Positions 14,136 to 22,705 are shown, numbered from the stretch's first letter. The stretch is DNA of 28,934 nt from WHTI01 sp963826105 (GCA_963826105.1 CAWGWA010000009.1:1-28934); one strand, 5' to 3'. The notes: generated by a model from the letters alone, not told the origin. A program made the numbers and translations.

Positions 14136-14813
14136 ATGACAGATTTTGCCTCGCAGGGTCCCAGGCTTCGAAACGTGACCGAGGGCGCGCACGTCCCCAG
14201 GTCCGTTCTCGAGCACGAACTCAGAAAGATCTCCGGCGTCCGGACGGTTCGGGTCGTGGGCGAGGAGGCCCCGGTCGAGATCCACGTGGTGGCCGAGAAG
14301 AACCGGCCCCCGAAGCAGGTCGTCCGGGATATCCAATCTCTGGCGGCGGCCGGATTCGGGATGTCGATCGACCACCGCATCGTTTCAGTCGTCCAGTTAG
14401 ACGATGATGACGAGATGGAGCTAGTAACCGCTGAGTCCAATCGGCCGGTCCTCGACCGGGTGGTTTTCGCGAACAAGGGCAATACCGGATGGGTGAAGGT
14501 CGCTCTACGGTGGCCCGACGGCGAGGTAACCGAGGGCGCTTCGAGTTCCGGGGCAAGCCGAGAGGCTCGGGCCAGGGGTGCTGCGACCGCCCTTCAGCAA
14601 GCGATCCAGCCGATGCTTTCTGGCGGTGCGGCGCTCGAGGTCGACCACGTGATGATCCAGCAGGTCGGCGTGAGCGAGTCGGTCCTCGTGCGTGCGGTGT
14701 TCTCTGAGAGCGGGCAGGTGACCCCTCTACTCGGGTCCGCGATCATCCACGATGACGTTGCGACCGCCTCGGTCCACGCGTTGCTTCAGGCGGTCAACCG
14801 CAAGCTCCACTAG
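14136..14813 (+). CDS. Conserved hypothetical protein, soluble, two-domain
   Basis: This 225-residue protein has no signal peptide or membrane helix. The N-terminal half contains ISGVRTVRVVGEEAPVEIHVVAEKNRPPKQVVRDIQSLAAAGFGMSIDHRIVSVVQL. I recognise this as a pattern in uncharacterised actinobacterial and Firmicutes proteins: a small alpha/beta unit where RxPKQVVRDIQS forms a helix between strands. The C-terminal half (about 105-225) is another alpha/beta unit with a helix ASREARARGAATALQQAIQPML. There is no catalytic motif. The start at ATG 14136 has only a weak ribosome site, so it could lie slightly downstream. The stop overlaps the convergent DUF5317 gene by 3 bp. Function unknown. Confidence 0.75.
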   Translation: MTDFASQGPRLRNVTEGAHVPRSVLEHELRKISGVRTVRVVGEEAPVEIHVVAEKNRPPKQVVRDIQSLAAAGFGMSIDHRIVSVVQLDDDDEMELVTAESNRPVLDRVVFANKGNTGWVKVALRWPDGEVTEGASSSGASREARARGAATALQQAIQPMLSGGAALEVDHVMIQQVGVSESVLVRAVFSESGQVTPLLGSAIIHDDVATASVHALLQAVNRKLH

Positions 14814-15363
14814 CTCCGGACGCTGTGGCGCCCTTTGGTCCTCTCGATGTGCATGCGCGAGTAGATGAGCCGCGCGATCCCGAGCGCAAGGACCACGTCA
14901 CCGACGCTGAGCAGCTCCCGGATGTACGGCACGCCGATCGTGTCGCCGAGCCACGGGAAGCACGGTGTCGTCGTCCATGACCTCGTGCTTGATGCCGACG
15001 TTCTCGAGCGACTTCGTGATGTCCGCGTCGCTTGACCGCTCTGGGGTTGACCGGCATCGCGCCGTTGGCGGAGATCACCAGGACATTGAGGACCAATCCA
15101 AGGGCTGCGAGCGCGGTTCCTGCGTAGGTTCGGTTGAGGAACAGGAAGGTCGCCACCGCGAGGTTGGTGACGATGATGACCGCGAGGCCTCCGCCTCCCT
15201 CGAGCCACTCGGGCGCGGTGAGGTCCGCCGCCAGCTGAACCCCGAGCCCGGCGAAGAGCAGCCACGACATCCGGAAGCGTGTGTTCGCCAGGGACTCGAA
15301 CGATCCACCTCGGAGCCGGGAGTAGACGGCCGTCAGTACGACCAGCACGCCCAGCGTCAGCAT
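14810..15363 (-). CDS. DUF5317-family membrane protein, frameshifted
   Basis: The protein begins MLTLGVLVVLTAVYSRLRGGSFESLANTRFRMSWLLFAGLGVQ, followed by helices VIIVTNLAVATFLFLN and ALAALGLVLNVLVISANGAMPVNPRAVK. This is the layout of DUF5317, a small actinobacterial integral membrane family. The frame is then lost near 15035. DADITKSLENVGIKHEVMDDDTVLP is in another frame, and the end, PWLGDTIGVPYIRELLSVGDVVLALGIARLIYS, in a third, stopping at TAG 14812-14810. Two single-base errors (near 15035 and 14962) explain this and give about 184 residues, the normal family length. It starts inside the last codons of the TIGR01777 gene, so the two are probably coupled. Function of the family is unknown. 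Confidence 0.7.
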
Positions 15364-16244
15364 TCGGCGGCCAGCGCGTCGGCTAATCGGGGATGCCGGA
15401 AGGTGAAACCGGCCTCGAGAAGCTTGGTGGGGACGACCCGCTGGCTCACCAACACCATCCCCTCCGCCATCTCGGAGCCCAGAACCAGCTTCAGGGCGAC
15501 GGACGGCACGGGGAGGACCCCCGGTCGATGCATCGCCGACGCGAGAACCTTGGTGAATTCCTTGTTGGTGACCGGCTCCGGTGCGGTGAGGTTGACCGGG
15601 CCGGTCACCTCCGTGTCGAGGACGAACAGGATCGCCGCGATCTCATCGGCGAGCGAGATCCAGCTCATGTACTGACGACCGGAGGCGAGCCGACCGCCGA
15701 CGAACAGCTTGAACGGGATCATCATGCGCGTCAGGATCCCGCCCTTCCTGGTGAGGACGGGCGAAGTTCTGATCTTCACGACACGGATCCCGGCGTTCTC
15801 CGCCGCGGCCGTGCTCGTCTCCCATTGATCGACGACGTGAGCCAGGAAGTCATCGCCCTTCGGCACTGTCTTCGGTGAGGATCTCGTCTCCACCATCTCC
15901 GTAGAAGCCGATCGCGGATCCGGACACGAATACCTTCGGCTTGTCCTGCAGTCCTGCGACGGTCTCTGCAAGAGGGTCGTTCCACGCACCCGGCTGTCGA
16001 GCACGCGCGCCTTGTGTGCGGAACTCCAGCGATGGTCACCGATCCCCTCGCCGGCGAGGTGAACGACCGCGTCGACACCCTCAAGCGCGGCCGCGTCGAT
16101 GGTTCCTTCTTGCGGGTTCCAGGCGATCTCGCCCGGCCCCGGTTCTGAGCGCACCAGCGGCACGGGGGTATCTCCCCGTGCGACCAGGGCCTCGGCCAAC
16201 GAACTGCCGATCAAGCCGTGAGACCCGGTGATCGCGACCTTCAT
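15357..16244 (-). CDS. TIGR01777-type NAD(P)-dependent epimerase, with a hidden double frameshift
   Basis: This is a short-chain dehydrogenase/epimerase-like protein of the YfcH/SulA (TIGR01777) family. It has an N-terminal Rossmann motif (MKVAITGSHGLIGSSLAEAL), VDAVVHLAGEGIGDHRWS, and the conserved C-terminal half (RTSPVLTRKGGILTRMMIPFKL, YMSWISLADEIAAILFVL, GPVNLTAPEPVTNKEF and the DUF1731-like tail). Residues about 93-129 are nonsense in this frame, but a one-base shift of 15968-15858 gives the expected LAETVAGLQDKPKVFVSGSA, then IGFYGDGGDEILTEDSAEG with the catalytic Tyr region. A lost base near 15968 and an extra base near 15860 therefore cancel and leave the frame open. The substrate is unknown. 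It is divergent from the lipid-kinase gene. Confidence 0.85.
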   Translation of the reverse strand: MKVAITGSHGLIGSSLAEALVARGDTPVPLVRSEPGPGEIAWNPQEGTIDAAALEGVDAVVHLAGEGIGDHRWSSAHKARVLDSRVRGTTLLQRPSQDCRTSRRYSCPDPRSASTEMVETRSSPKTVPKGDDFLAHVVDQWETSTAAAENAGIRVVKIRTSPVLTRKGGILTRMMIPFKLFVGGRLASGRQYMSWISLADEIAAILFVLDTEVTGPVNLTAPEPVTNKEFTKVLASAMHRPGVLPVPSVALKLVLGSEMAEGMVLVSQRVVPTKLLEAGFTFRHPRLADALAAEC

Positions 16245-16269
16245 CTCGTCCCCGTTCGCGGGTGGAAGT

Positions 16270-16275
16270 TAGGCT
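16270..16275 (+). promoter_or_regulatory. -10 element for the lipid-kinase gene
   Basis: TAGGCT lies 9 nt before the ATG at 16285, within the 40-bp gap between two divergent genes. It matches the -10 hexamer before the GlnA2 and Crp/Fnr genes. No ribosome site is visible, so a leaderless or nearly leaderless transcript is likely. No clear -35 is present. Confidence 0.35.
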
Positions 16276-16284
16276 GGTCCGCTC

Positions 16285-17196
16285 ATGGACCAAGTGATGC
16301 TCATCTCTAACCCTATGGCCGGTTCGGTGTCCCCGAGGCACAAAGAGGTCATCGTCAGTGCGTTGCGGGCGGACTTCAAGCTCGAGGTCGCCGACACCGA
16401 AGGCCGCAACCACGCGACCGAACTGGCACGCGACGCGGTCGACCGGGGCTTCGATGCGGTCCTAGCGTTCGGAGGCGACGGCACCATCAACGAGGTCGCG
16501 CAAGGCGTGATCGGCAGCGACGCGGCGTTGGGAGTACTTCCCGGCGGGACCACCAACGTGCTGGCCCGGTCGATCGGCATCCCGACCGATCCGGTCGATG
16601 CGACCTCCTACATCGCACACCGCCTCCGCGCAGGGCAGACCCAACGGATCAACGTCGGGAAGGTCAATAGCCGGTATTTCCTGTTCTCGACCGGGATGGG
16701 GCTCGATGCCGAGGTCGTCCGGCGGCGTCGAGGAGGAGTTCCACAACAAGGGCCGCAACCGCGAGTGGGTCTTCATCAGGAAGCTGGTCGAGGCGGCGCT
16801 CTTCGATTACTGCCAGGCGGAAGCCGCAGATAACGTTCACACCCTCGGGTGGAGAGTCGCTCCGGACGGTGACGACGGTTTGCTGTAACGGTCGACCGTT
16901 CACCTACCTGAAGGACACCGCGGTCGATGTCTGCCCGCAGGCGCGACTCGACGGCGGTCTCGATTTCTTCTCCCTCGATCGGATCCCGTTGTCGTCGGTG
17001 CCGGGCCTCGCCGTGGGGATCCTGAAGACCCGAAAGCACATCGAGCACCGGCGCGTCACCTATCTACACGACCTGACCGGCGGGCATCCTCGAGGCGGAT
17101 CATCCACTTCCCCTCCAGGCCGACGGTGACTATCTGGGAGAGGCCACCCGGGCCGAGATCACGCTGGTGCCCGACGCCCTCGACCTGCTCGTCTGA
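16285..17196 (+). CDS. Diacylglycerol kinase-family lipid kinase, frameshifted
   Basis: The N-terminal catalytic domain is clear: a short MDQVMLISNPMAGS start, then GFDAVLAFGGDGTINEVAQG with the GGDGT nucleotide-binding motif at residues 63-67, followed by LGVLPGGTTNVLARSIGIP. This is the DagK/YegS fold that phosphorylates diacylglycerol or related lipids at the membrane. The rest lies in shifted frames. VEEEFHNKGRNREWVFIRKLVEAALFDY is in one. TVCCNGRPFTYLKDTAVDVCPQARLDGGLDFFSLDRI, up to KHIEHRRVTYLHDL, is in another. LEADHPLPLQADGDYLGEATRAEITLVPDALDLLV returns to the first frame and ends at TGA 17194-17196. Inferred breaks are near 16728, 16865 and 17085; the repaired length of about 303 residues is normal for the family. 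Confidence 0.82.
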
Positions 17197-17238
17197 CGTT
17201 ACGCTGGAGGCCTCAACTACCTAAGAAGTGAGGCACTG

Positions 17239-18354
17239 ATGAGCATCCCCACCGAACAGGAGGTCTCCGCCCTATTGGGCGGGATCACCGAGCCCGATCT
17301 TCGCCGTGGCCTAAACGAGCTGAACCTCGTCCGGGGCATCGAGATCGACGGGTCCACCATCGAGGTGACCGTCGCGGTCACCGGTCCCGGCCCCCACCTT
17401 CCGAAGTACTTCAGTGAGGTAATCCCCTCCAAACTCATCGGGGTCTTTCCCGACGTCACCGAGGTAACCGTGCACACCGTCGAACTCGACGAGACGGAGC
17501 GAGCCGCCCTCGTCGGAGGGATCAAGAAGGACACGCCGGGTCTCCTCGGCCGTTCCGACACCCACACGCAGGTCATCGCGATCGGCTCCGGCAAGGGCGG
17601 GGTCGGCAAGTCGACCACGACGGTCAACATCGCCGCGTCGTTGGTCAAGCAAGGTCACTCGGTGGGGTTGCTCGACGCCGACGTCTGGGGGTTCTCGATC
17701 CCGCGCATGTTGGGGATCCACGAGAAGCCGCGGGTGGTCGACGACATGATCATCCCGCCCGAGATGTTCGGCGTGAAGATCGTCTCGATCGGCTTGTTCA
17801 CCACCGAAGACAACCCGGTCGTGTGGAGAGGCCCGATGCTCCACAAGGCGCTCCAGCAGTTCCTCGACGACGTCCACTGGGACGAGCCCGACTATCTCCT
17901 GGTCGACCTTCCGCCCGGGACCGGTGACGTCTCGATCTCGATCGCGCAGTTCCTCCCCGGTGCGTCCATGGTGGTCGTCACGACCCCGCAGCAGGTCGCC
18001 GAGAAGGTCGCCCAGCGGGCCGGGTTCATGGCCGAGAAGACCGGGCTCCACGTCGCCGGGGTGATCGAGAACATGTCCTACTTCCGGGGCGACGACGGGA
18101 AGGTCTACAAGATCTTCGGCGAGGGCGGGGGCCGGAATCTCGCGGCGACCCTGAAGGTTCCCCTATTAGGAGAGATCCCGATCGAGCCGCGCCTCACCGA
18201 GTTCGCGGACATCGGGGCACCGATCGTGTTGCAGCACCCGGAATGTGAGGCCGCCGAGGCGCTCGATGGGGCTGCGAAGGAGCTGGTCAACATCCTGCCT
18301 CCGAAGCCACGCTCGGCGAAGCGCATCAGCCTGCCACTCCTCGGAGGGCACTAG
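17239..18354 (+). CDS. mrp: Mrp/NBP35-family iron-sulfur cluster carrier ATPase
   Basis: This is a 371-residue P-loop ATPase thought to carry or insert iron-sulfur clusters in the cytosol. Residues about 5-90 form a MIP18-like domain. The ATPase then shows the deviant Walker A GSGKGGVGKSTTTVN (about 116-130), switch LLDADVWGFSIPRML, Walker B-like YLLVDLPPGTGDVSIS and the base-recognition segment GVIENMSYF. The CxxC pair usually placed after ENMSYF in bacterial Mrp is absent; here the sequence is RGDDGKVYKIFGEGGG. Cluster binding must use other ligands or be lost, and such variants appear in other Actinobacteria as I recall. It is followed 14 nt later by deoC and is probably the first gene of that operon. 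Confidence 0.9.
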   Translation: MSIPTEQEVSALLGGITEPDLRRGLNELNLVRGIEIDGSTIEVTVAVTGPGPHLPKYFSEVIPSKLIGVFPDVTEVTVHTVELDETERAALVGGIKKDTPGLLGRSDTHTQVIAIGSGKGGVGKSTTTVNIAASLVKQGHSVGLLDADVWGFSIPRMLGIHEKPRVVDDMIIPPEMFGVKIVSIGLFTTEDNPVVWRGPMLHKALQQFLDDVHWDEPDYLLVDLPPGTGDVSISIAQFLPGASMVVVTTPQQVAEKVAQRAGFMAEKTGLHVAGVIENMSYFRGDDGKVYKIFGEGGGRNLAATLKVPLLGEIPIEPRLTEFADIGAPIVLQHPECEAAEALDGAAKELVNILPPKPRSAKRISLPLLGGH

Positions 18355-18368
18355 AAGAAGGAGCGTCG

Positions 18369-19292
18369 ATGGCGACGCCGACGAAAGAGCACTCGCTGGG
18401 ACTGGCCGATCAACTTGGAGGCTCGGTCGACGCGGTCGGACTGGAGGCGCGGTCGGCGTCCCTGTCGACGCGGTCGATAAAGAAGGACTCCAAGATGTGG
18501 GCCCTGAACCTGGCGATCAGCTGCTGCGACCTGACGACCCTCGAGGGGCAAGACTCACCGGGCAAGATCCGTCAACTGGCGTCCAAGGCGATCCGCCCGG
18601 CCCCCGGCGATCCCGACGTCCCGTCGGTGGCCGCCCTGTGCGTCTACCCACGCTTGGTGCCGGTAGCCAAAGAGGCGCTGGCCGGATCCACGGTCAAGAT
18701 CGCATCCGTCGCGACCGCGTTCCCTTCGGGCCAAGCTCCGTTGGACCTCAGACTCGAAGAGATCCAGCGAGCGGTTGCCGACGGCGCCGACGAGGTCGAC
18801 ATCGTGATCAGCCGCGGGGCGTTCCTGGCCGGCGATGAGGAGGCCGTCTTCGAGGAGGTCTCCCGCTCCGTTGAGGCCGCTGGTAAGGCTCACGTCAAGA
18901 CGATCCTCGAGACCGGCGAACTCGGCTCCTACGACCGCATCCGACGCGCCTCTCTGATCGCGATGGCGGCCGGCACGCACACCATCAAGACCTCGACCGG
19001 CAAGATCTCGCCCGCCTCCACCCTTCCGACCGCACTGGTGATGGCCGAGGCGATCCGCGACTTCGGTGACGCCACCGGACGGGCCGTCGGCCTCAAGGTG
19101 GCCGGGGGGATCCGGAGTGCGAAAGACGCCATTAGGTACCTTGTGATCGTGCACGAAACCCTCGGTGAGGAGTGGCTGACCCCGGATCGCTTCCGGATCG
19201 GCGCCTCCTCGCTGGTCAACGATCTGCTGATGCAGATCGACAAACAGAAGACCGGGTTCTATTCGGACCCCGATCGCTACACACTGGACTGA
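18369..19292 (+). CDS. deoC: Deoxyribose-phosphate aldolase
   Basis: DeoC splits 2-deoxyribose-5-phosphate into glyceraldehyde-3-phosphate and acetaldehyde. The 307-residue protein has the class I aldolase barrel. The Schiff-base lysine is Lys207 in HTIKTSTGKISP, the assisting lysine is Lys243 in GLKVAGGIRSAKDAI, and the acidic residue is Asp144 in DEVDIVISRG. It carries about 40 extra N-terminal residues compared with the E. coli enzyme, typical of the longer actinobacterial form. An AAGGAG ribosome site lies 5 nt before the ATG. It sits 3 bp upstream of an aldehyde dehydrogenase that could oxidise the acetaldehyde. With the phosphorylase genes at the right end of the window, it completes a deoxynucleoside salvage route. 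Confidence 0.93.
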   Translation: MATPTKEHSLGLADQLGGSVDAVGLEARSASLSTRSIKKDSKMWALNLAISCCDLTTLEGQDSPGKIRQLASKAIRPAPGDPDVPSVAALCVYPRLVPVAKEALAGSTVKIASVATAFPSGQAPLDLRLEEIQRAVADGADEVDIVISRGAFLAGDEEAVFEEVSRSVEAAGKAHVKTILETGELGSYDRIRRASLIAMAAGTHTIKTSTGKISPASTLPTALVMAEAIRDFGDATGRAVGLKVAGGIRSAKDAIRYLVIVHETLGEEWLTPDRFRIGASSLVNDLLMQIDKQKTGFYSDPDRYTLD

Positions 19293-19295
19293 GCC

Positions 19296-20738
19296 ATGAG
19301 CAAATGGGATTACGCACCGGCACCTGAGTCCACCGAGATCGTCTCGGTCAAGGACACCTACGGCCACTACATCGGTGGTGAGTTCGTCGAGCCGGCTTCC
19401 GGCGAGTACTTCAAGACGATCAACCCGGCGACCGAAGAGGTCCTCGCGGCGATCCCGATCGCCGACGAGAGCGATGTCGATCGTGCGGTCGCTTCCGCTC
19501 GCAAGGCATTCGGCACCTGGTCCGCCCTGGCCCCCGGCGATCGCGCCAAGTTCGTGTTCCGGATCGCGCGCGTGATCCAGGAGCGCGCACGCGAGATGGC
19601 GGTGCTCGAGTCCATGAACGGAGGGAAGCCGATCAAGGAGAGCCGCGACGTCGACATCCCTCTGGTCGCCGCGCACTTCTTCTACTACGCGGGTTGGGCC
19701 GACAAGCTCGAGTACGCGTTCCCCGGACGCCGTGCAGAGCCGCTGGGCGTCGCCGCGCAGATCATCCCGTGGAACTTCCCGATGCTGATGCTTGCGTGGA
19801 AGATCGCCCCTGCGATCGCGACCGGCAACACCGTTGTGCTCAAACCGGCCGAGACCACGCCGTTGACGGCGATGATGTTCGCCGAGATATGTGAGCAGGT
19901 CGGGCTTCCTCCAGGTGTCGTGAACATCATCAACGGTGCCGGAGCGACCGGAGCCGCCCTCGTTAAGCATCCCGACGTCGACAAGGTGGCGTTCACCGGT
20001 TCGACCGAGGTCGGCAAGATCATCCAGCGCCAGATCGCCGGCACCCACAAGAAGCTCACCCTCGAGCTCGGGGGCAAGGCAGCCAACGTGATCTTCGACG
20101 ACGCACCACTCGATCAAGCGGTCGAGGGCATCGTCAACGGGATCTTCTTCAACCAGGGTCACGTCTGCTGCGCCGGCTCCCGCCTCCTCGTGCAAGAGTC
20201 GGTTGCCGAGCATCTCCTCGACAAGCTCAAGCGCCGTCTCTCGACCCTTCGTCTCGGTGACCCCCTAGACAAGAACACCGACATCGGAGCGATCAACTCG
20301 CGCGACCAACTCGACAAGATCAAACGACTCGTCGGCATCGGGGTCGACGAGGGCGCGGACCTGTTCCAGCCCAAGTGCGACATCCCCGAGCGCGGCTTCT
20401 GGTTCCCGCCCACGATCTTCACCGGCGTGTCGCAGTCCCACCGGATCGCGCAGGAAGAGATCTTCGGCCCGGTTCTCTCGGTGATGACCTTCCGCACCGA
20501 GGAGGAGGCCGTCGAGAAGGCGAACAACACGCCCTTCGGGTTGTCCGCCGGAGTCTGGACCGAGAAGGGATCGCGCATCCTGTGGATGGCGGACCACCTG
20601 CGGGCCGGGGTCGTATGGGCCAACACCTTCAACCGCTTTGACCCCACGAGCCCCTTCGGCGGGTTCAAGGAATCGGGCTTCGGCCGTGAAGGTGGACGTC
20701 ATGGGCTCGAGGCGTACGTGAAGCTGGTGGCACCGTGA
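19296..20738 (+). CDS. NAD(P)-dependent aldehyde dehydrogenase
   Basis: This is a full-length 480-residue ALDH-superfamily enzyme. It shows the Rossmann cofactor loop FTGSTEVGK, general-base Glu257 in LTLELGGKAAN, the nucleophile Cys291 in FFNQGHVCCAGSR, the PWNFPML oxyanion/substrate segment with its Asn, and the C-terminal EIFGPVLSVM and SPFGGFKESGFGREGG motifs. It resembles the broad betaine/aldehyde dehydrogenase group. Directly following deoC by 3 nt, it may oxidise acetaldehyde from deoxyribose-phosphate cleavage, though this is inferred from position. Its stop codon overlaps the start of the next ALDH-like gene by 4 bp. Confidence 0.92.
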   Translation: MSKWDYAPAPESTEIVSVKDTYGHYIGGEFVEPASGEYFKTINPATEEVLAAIPIADESDVDRAVASARKAFGTWSALAPGDRAKFVFRIARVIQERAREMAVLESMNGGKPIKESRDVDIPLVAAHFFYYAGWADKLEYAFPGRRAEPLGVAAQIIPWNFPMLMLAWKIAPAIATGNTVVLKPAETTPLTAMMFAEICEQVGLPPGVVNIINGAGATGAALVKHPDVDKVAFTGSTEVGKIIQRQIAGTHKKLTLELGGKAANVIFDDAPLDQAVEGIVNGIFFNQGHVCCAGSRLLVQESVAEHLLDKLKRRLSTLRLGDPLDKNTDIGAINSRDQLDKIKRLVGIGVDEGADLFQPKCDIPERGFWFPPTIFTGVSQSHRIAQEEIFGPVLSVMTFRTEEEAVEKANNTPFGLSAGVWTEKGSRILWMADHLRAGVVWANTFNRFDPTSPFGGFKESGFGREGGRHGLEAYVKLVAP

Positions 20739-21574
20739 CCGATTCACCTCGGGTCCAAGTGATGAAGACCTACAAGCTCTATCTCGGCGGCGACTTCCCT
20801 CGCTCCGAGTCCGGCCGCTCGTTCGAGGCGAACGCAGCGGATGGTTCGTTCCTAGCCAACGCTGCCCGGGCCTCGCGCAAGGACATCCGCGACGCGGTCA
20901 AGGCCGCGCGCAAGGCATGGGGTGGCTGGGCGGCTGCGACCGCGTACAACCGGGGCCAGGTCCTGTACCGGGTCGCCGAGATGATGGAAACGCGCCGCGG
21001 CGATCTCGAGGCTGAAGTCGCCCGCGTCGAGAACGATGCGTCCGATCAGGTCGATGTCGCGATCGATACCTTCGTGTACTACGCGGGTTGGACCGACAAG
21101 ATCGCTCAGGTCGCCGGCGGGCTCAATCCGGTGGCCGGCCCGTACTTCAACATCACCGCACCCGAGCCGACCGGCGTCGTTGGGATCGTGGCGCCGGAGG
21201 AACCGTCGTTGACCGCGCTGTGTGCACGCCTCGCTCCGGCGATGTGTGGAGGCAACGCTTCGATCGTCCTGGCCTCGGAACGCTTCCCGCTGCCGGCGAT
21301 CGCCTTGGCGGAATGTCTCGCGACGGCCGATGTGCCGGGAGGTGTGGTCAACATCCTTACCGGTCTCAAGGACGAACTCGTCCCCGTGCTTGCGTCGCAC
21401 CTCGACGTCGATGCGATCGATATCACCGGCGTCGCCGGGGACCGGCGGGCCGAGGTCGAAGAGGCCGCGGCCGAGAACGTGAAGCGCGTAATCACCGCGA
21501 CCGACGTGCGCGGGCCCCATGAGGTGTCCGCGTTCATGGACCTGAAGACGGTCTGGCACCCCAAGGGCCGGTGA
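20735..21574 (+). CDS. Truncated aldehyde dehydrogenase-like protein lacking the catalytic half
   Basis: This 279-residue protein aligns with the N-terminal (cofactor-binding) half of ALDHs: YKLYLGGDFPRSESGRSFEA, AVKAARKAWGGWAAATAYNRGQVLYRVAEMM, YYAGWTDKIAQVAGGL and PTGVVGIVAPEEPSLTALCARLAPAMCGGN. After IDITGVAGDRRAEVEEAAAENVK the sequence ends, with no LELGGK, no nucleophile Cys and no GFKxSG tail. The motif usually reading PWNFP is VAPEEPS. It is therefore not a functional ALDH alone. GTG 20735 overlaps the preceding ALDH stop by 4 bp, and ATG 20762 is an alternative. Such a short partner after deoC-ALDH has been seen in other Actinobacteria, as far as I recall, so it is unlikely to be recent decay. 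It may act as a structural or regulatory subunit. Confidence 0.82.
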   Translation: MTDSPRVQVMKTYKLYLGGDFPRSESGRSFEANAADGSFLANAARASRKDIRDAVKAARKAWGGWAAATAYNRGQVLYRVAEMMETRRGDLEAEVARVENDASDQVDVAIDTFVYYAGWTDKIAQVAGGLNPVAGPYFNITAPEPTGVVGIVAPEEPSLTALCARLAPAMCGGNASIVLASERFPLPAIALAECLATADVPGGVVNILTGLKDELVPVLASHLDVDAIDITGVAGDRRAEVEEAAAENVKRVITATDVRGPHEVSAFMDLKTVWHPKGR

Positions 21575-21696
21575 CGGAACCGATCGAGCACCATCTAGCC
21601 CCCTAGCTCCTCCTCGGACTGCTTGCGCATGCTTGCTCGCGTCCGGTATGCCCGGTAAGTCCGTTTGTGGGTACTACCCGACAAGGGGGGTGTTGG

Positions 21697-22701
21697 ATGA
21701 GGCGAAACATCGTCGTCTTGTTCTTATCTGCAGCGCTACTGGGACTGTTCCAGCCCGGGGCGCCCGCTCGGCCAACCGAGCAACCGAAACGTCCGGACCG
21801 TGCGGTTTCCAAGAGCGTTCACAAGTCGCCCAAGCAGATCCGTTCGTACTGGACCAAGGCGAAGATGCGCAACGCCAAGCCGGCAACGGCGCCGTCGCCC
21901 AAGGGCTCGCCGTCCAAGTCCTCAGCCTCAACCGCTCCCGCAACGGGGAAGCCGGGGTCCGTTGCCGCGACCGCTCCGCTCTCAACGACCGCGGGCCGTG
22001 GCAAGGCGCCGCGCCGGAGCTACGAAGTCACCGAGCCGTACACGAACTATCCGTACTCGACCCACGGCAAGGTCTTCTTCACCGATCCGAACTCGGGCCT
22101 CAACTACGTCTGTTCCGGAACTGCGATCAACTCTGCCAACCGCAGCGTGGTGTGGACTGCCGGTCACTGTGTGAACGGCGGCGGTGCGGGGCAGCCGTGG
22201 TACACGAACTGGGCCTTTGCCCCTGCGCGCAAGGACGGGAGCAACCCGTTCGGGCTGTGGACCGCGCGCGAAACGTGGTCGACCTCCGGGTGGGTGAACA
22301 GCGGAAACATCCGTTACGACATGGCCGCCGCAGTGATGAACACCAATGGCGGGAACGCCCTCGTTGACGTCGTCGGGGGCCGGGGCATCTCGTGGAACCA
22401 GCCCCGCAACCAGTTCTATCAATCGTTCGGATACCCGGCGGCACCGCCATTCAGCGGAGAGCGTCTGAGGGTGTGCGAAAGCCAGTGGATCGGCGACGAC
22501 AACCCGTCGGGCGGCAGTGGTCCGTCGACGATGGCGATCACATGCGACATGACGGGGGGCTCGTCGGGCGGAGGATGGATCGTGAACGGAAACGTGAACG
22601 GTCTGAACTCCTACGGCTACAGCACCGTCCCCAACACGATGTTCGGCCCGTACTTCGACACAGGCGCGGCCAACCTCTACAACGCGGTCCAGAACCTCTA
22701 G
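21697..22701 (+). CDS. Secreted trypsin-like serine protease
   Basis: This 334-residue exported S1-family (glutamyl-endopeptidase-like) protease starts at ATG 21697, which follows an AAGGGGGG ribosome site and gives a clean signal peptide (RRNIVVLFLSAALLGLFQPG). A GTG 30 nt upstream is less likely. A Pro/Ser/Lys-rich, low-complexity propeptide occupies about residues 25-105. The catalytic triad is His157 in WTAGHCV, Asp208 in RYDMAAAV and Ser290 in MTGGSSGGGW. Cys139/Cys158 and Cys260/Cys283 could form disulfides. It likely cleaves extracellular proteins after removal of the propeptide. A strong hairpin just downstream may terminate it, so the next gene may not be co-transcribed. Confidence 0.9.
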   Translation: MRRNIVVLFLSAALLGLFQPGAPARPTEQPKRPDRAVSKSVHKSPKQIRSYWTKAKMRNAKPATAPSPKGSPSKSSASTAPATGKPGSVAATAPLSTTAGRGKAPRRSYEVTEPYTNYPYSTHGKVFFTDPNSGLNYVCSGTAINSANRSVVWTAGHCVNGGGAGQPWYTNWAFAPARKDGSNPFGLWTARETWSTSGWVNSGNIRYDMAAAVMNTNGGNALVDVVGGRGISWNQPRNQFYQSFGYPAAPPFSGERLRVCESQWIGDDNPSGGSGPSTMAITCDMTGGSSGGGWIVNGNVNGLNSYGYSTVPNTMFGPYFDTGAANLYNAVQNL

Positions 22702-22705
22702 TCGA

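Noticed and set aside
18555..20213. Long minus-strand open frame antisense to deoC and the aldehyde dehydrogenase
   Set aside because: It is an antisense artefact of high GC content; both sense genes have catalytic motifs.
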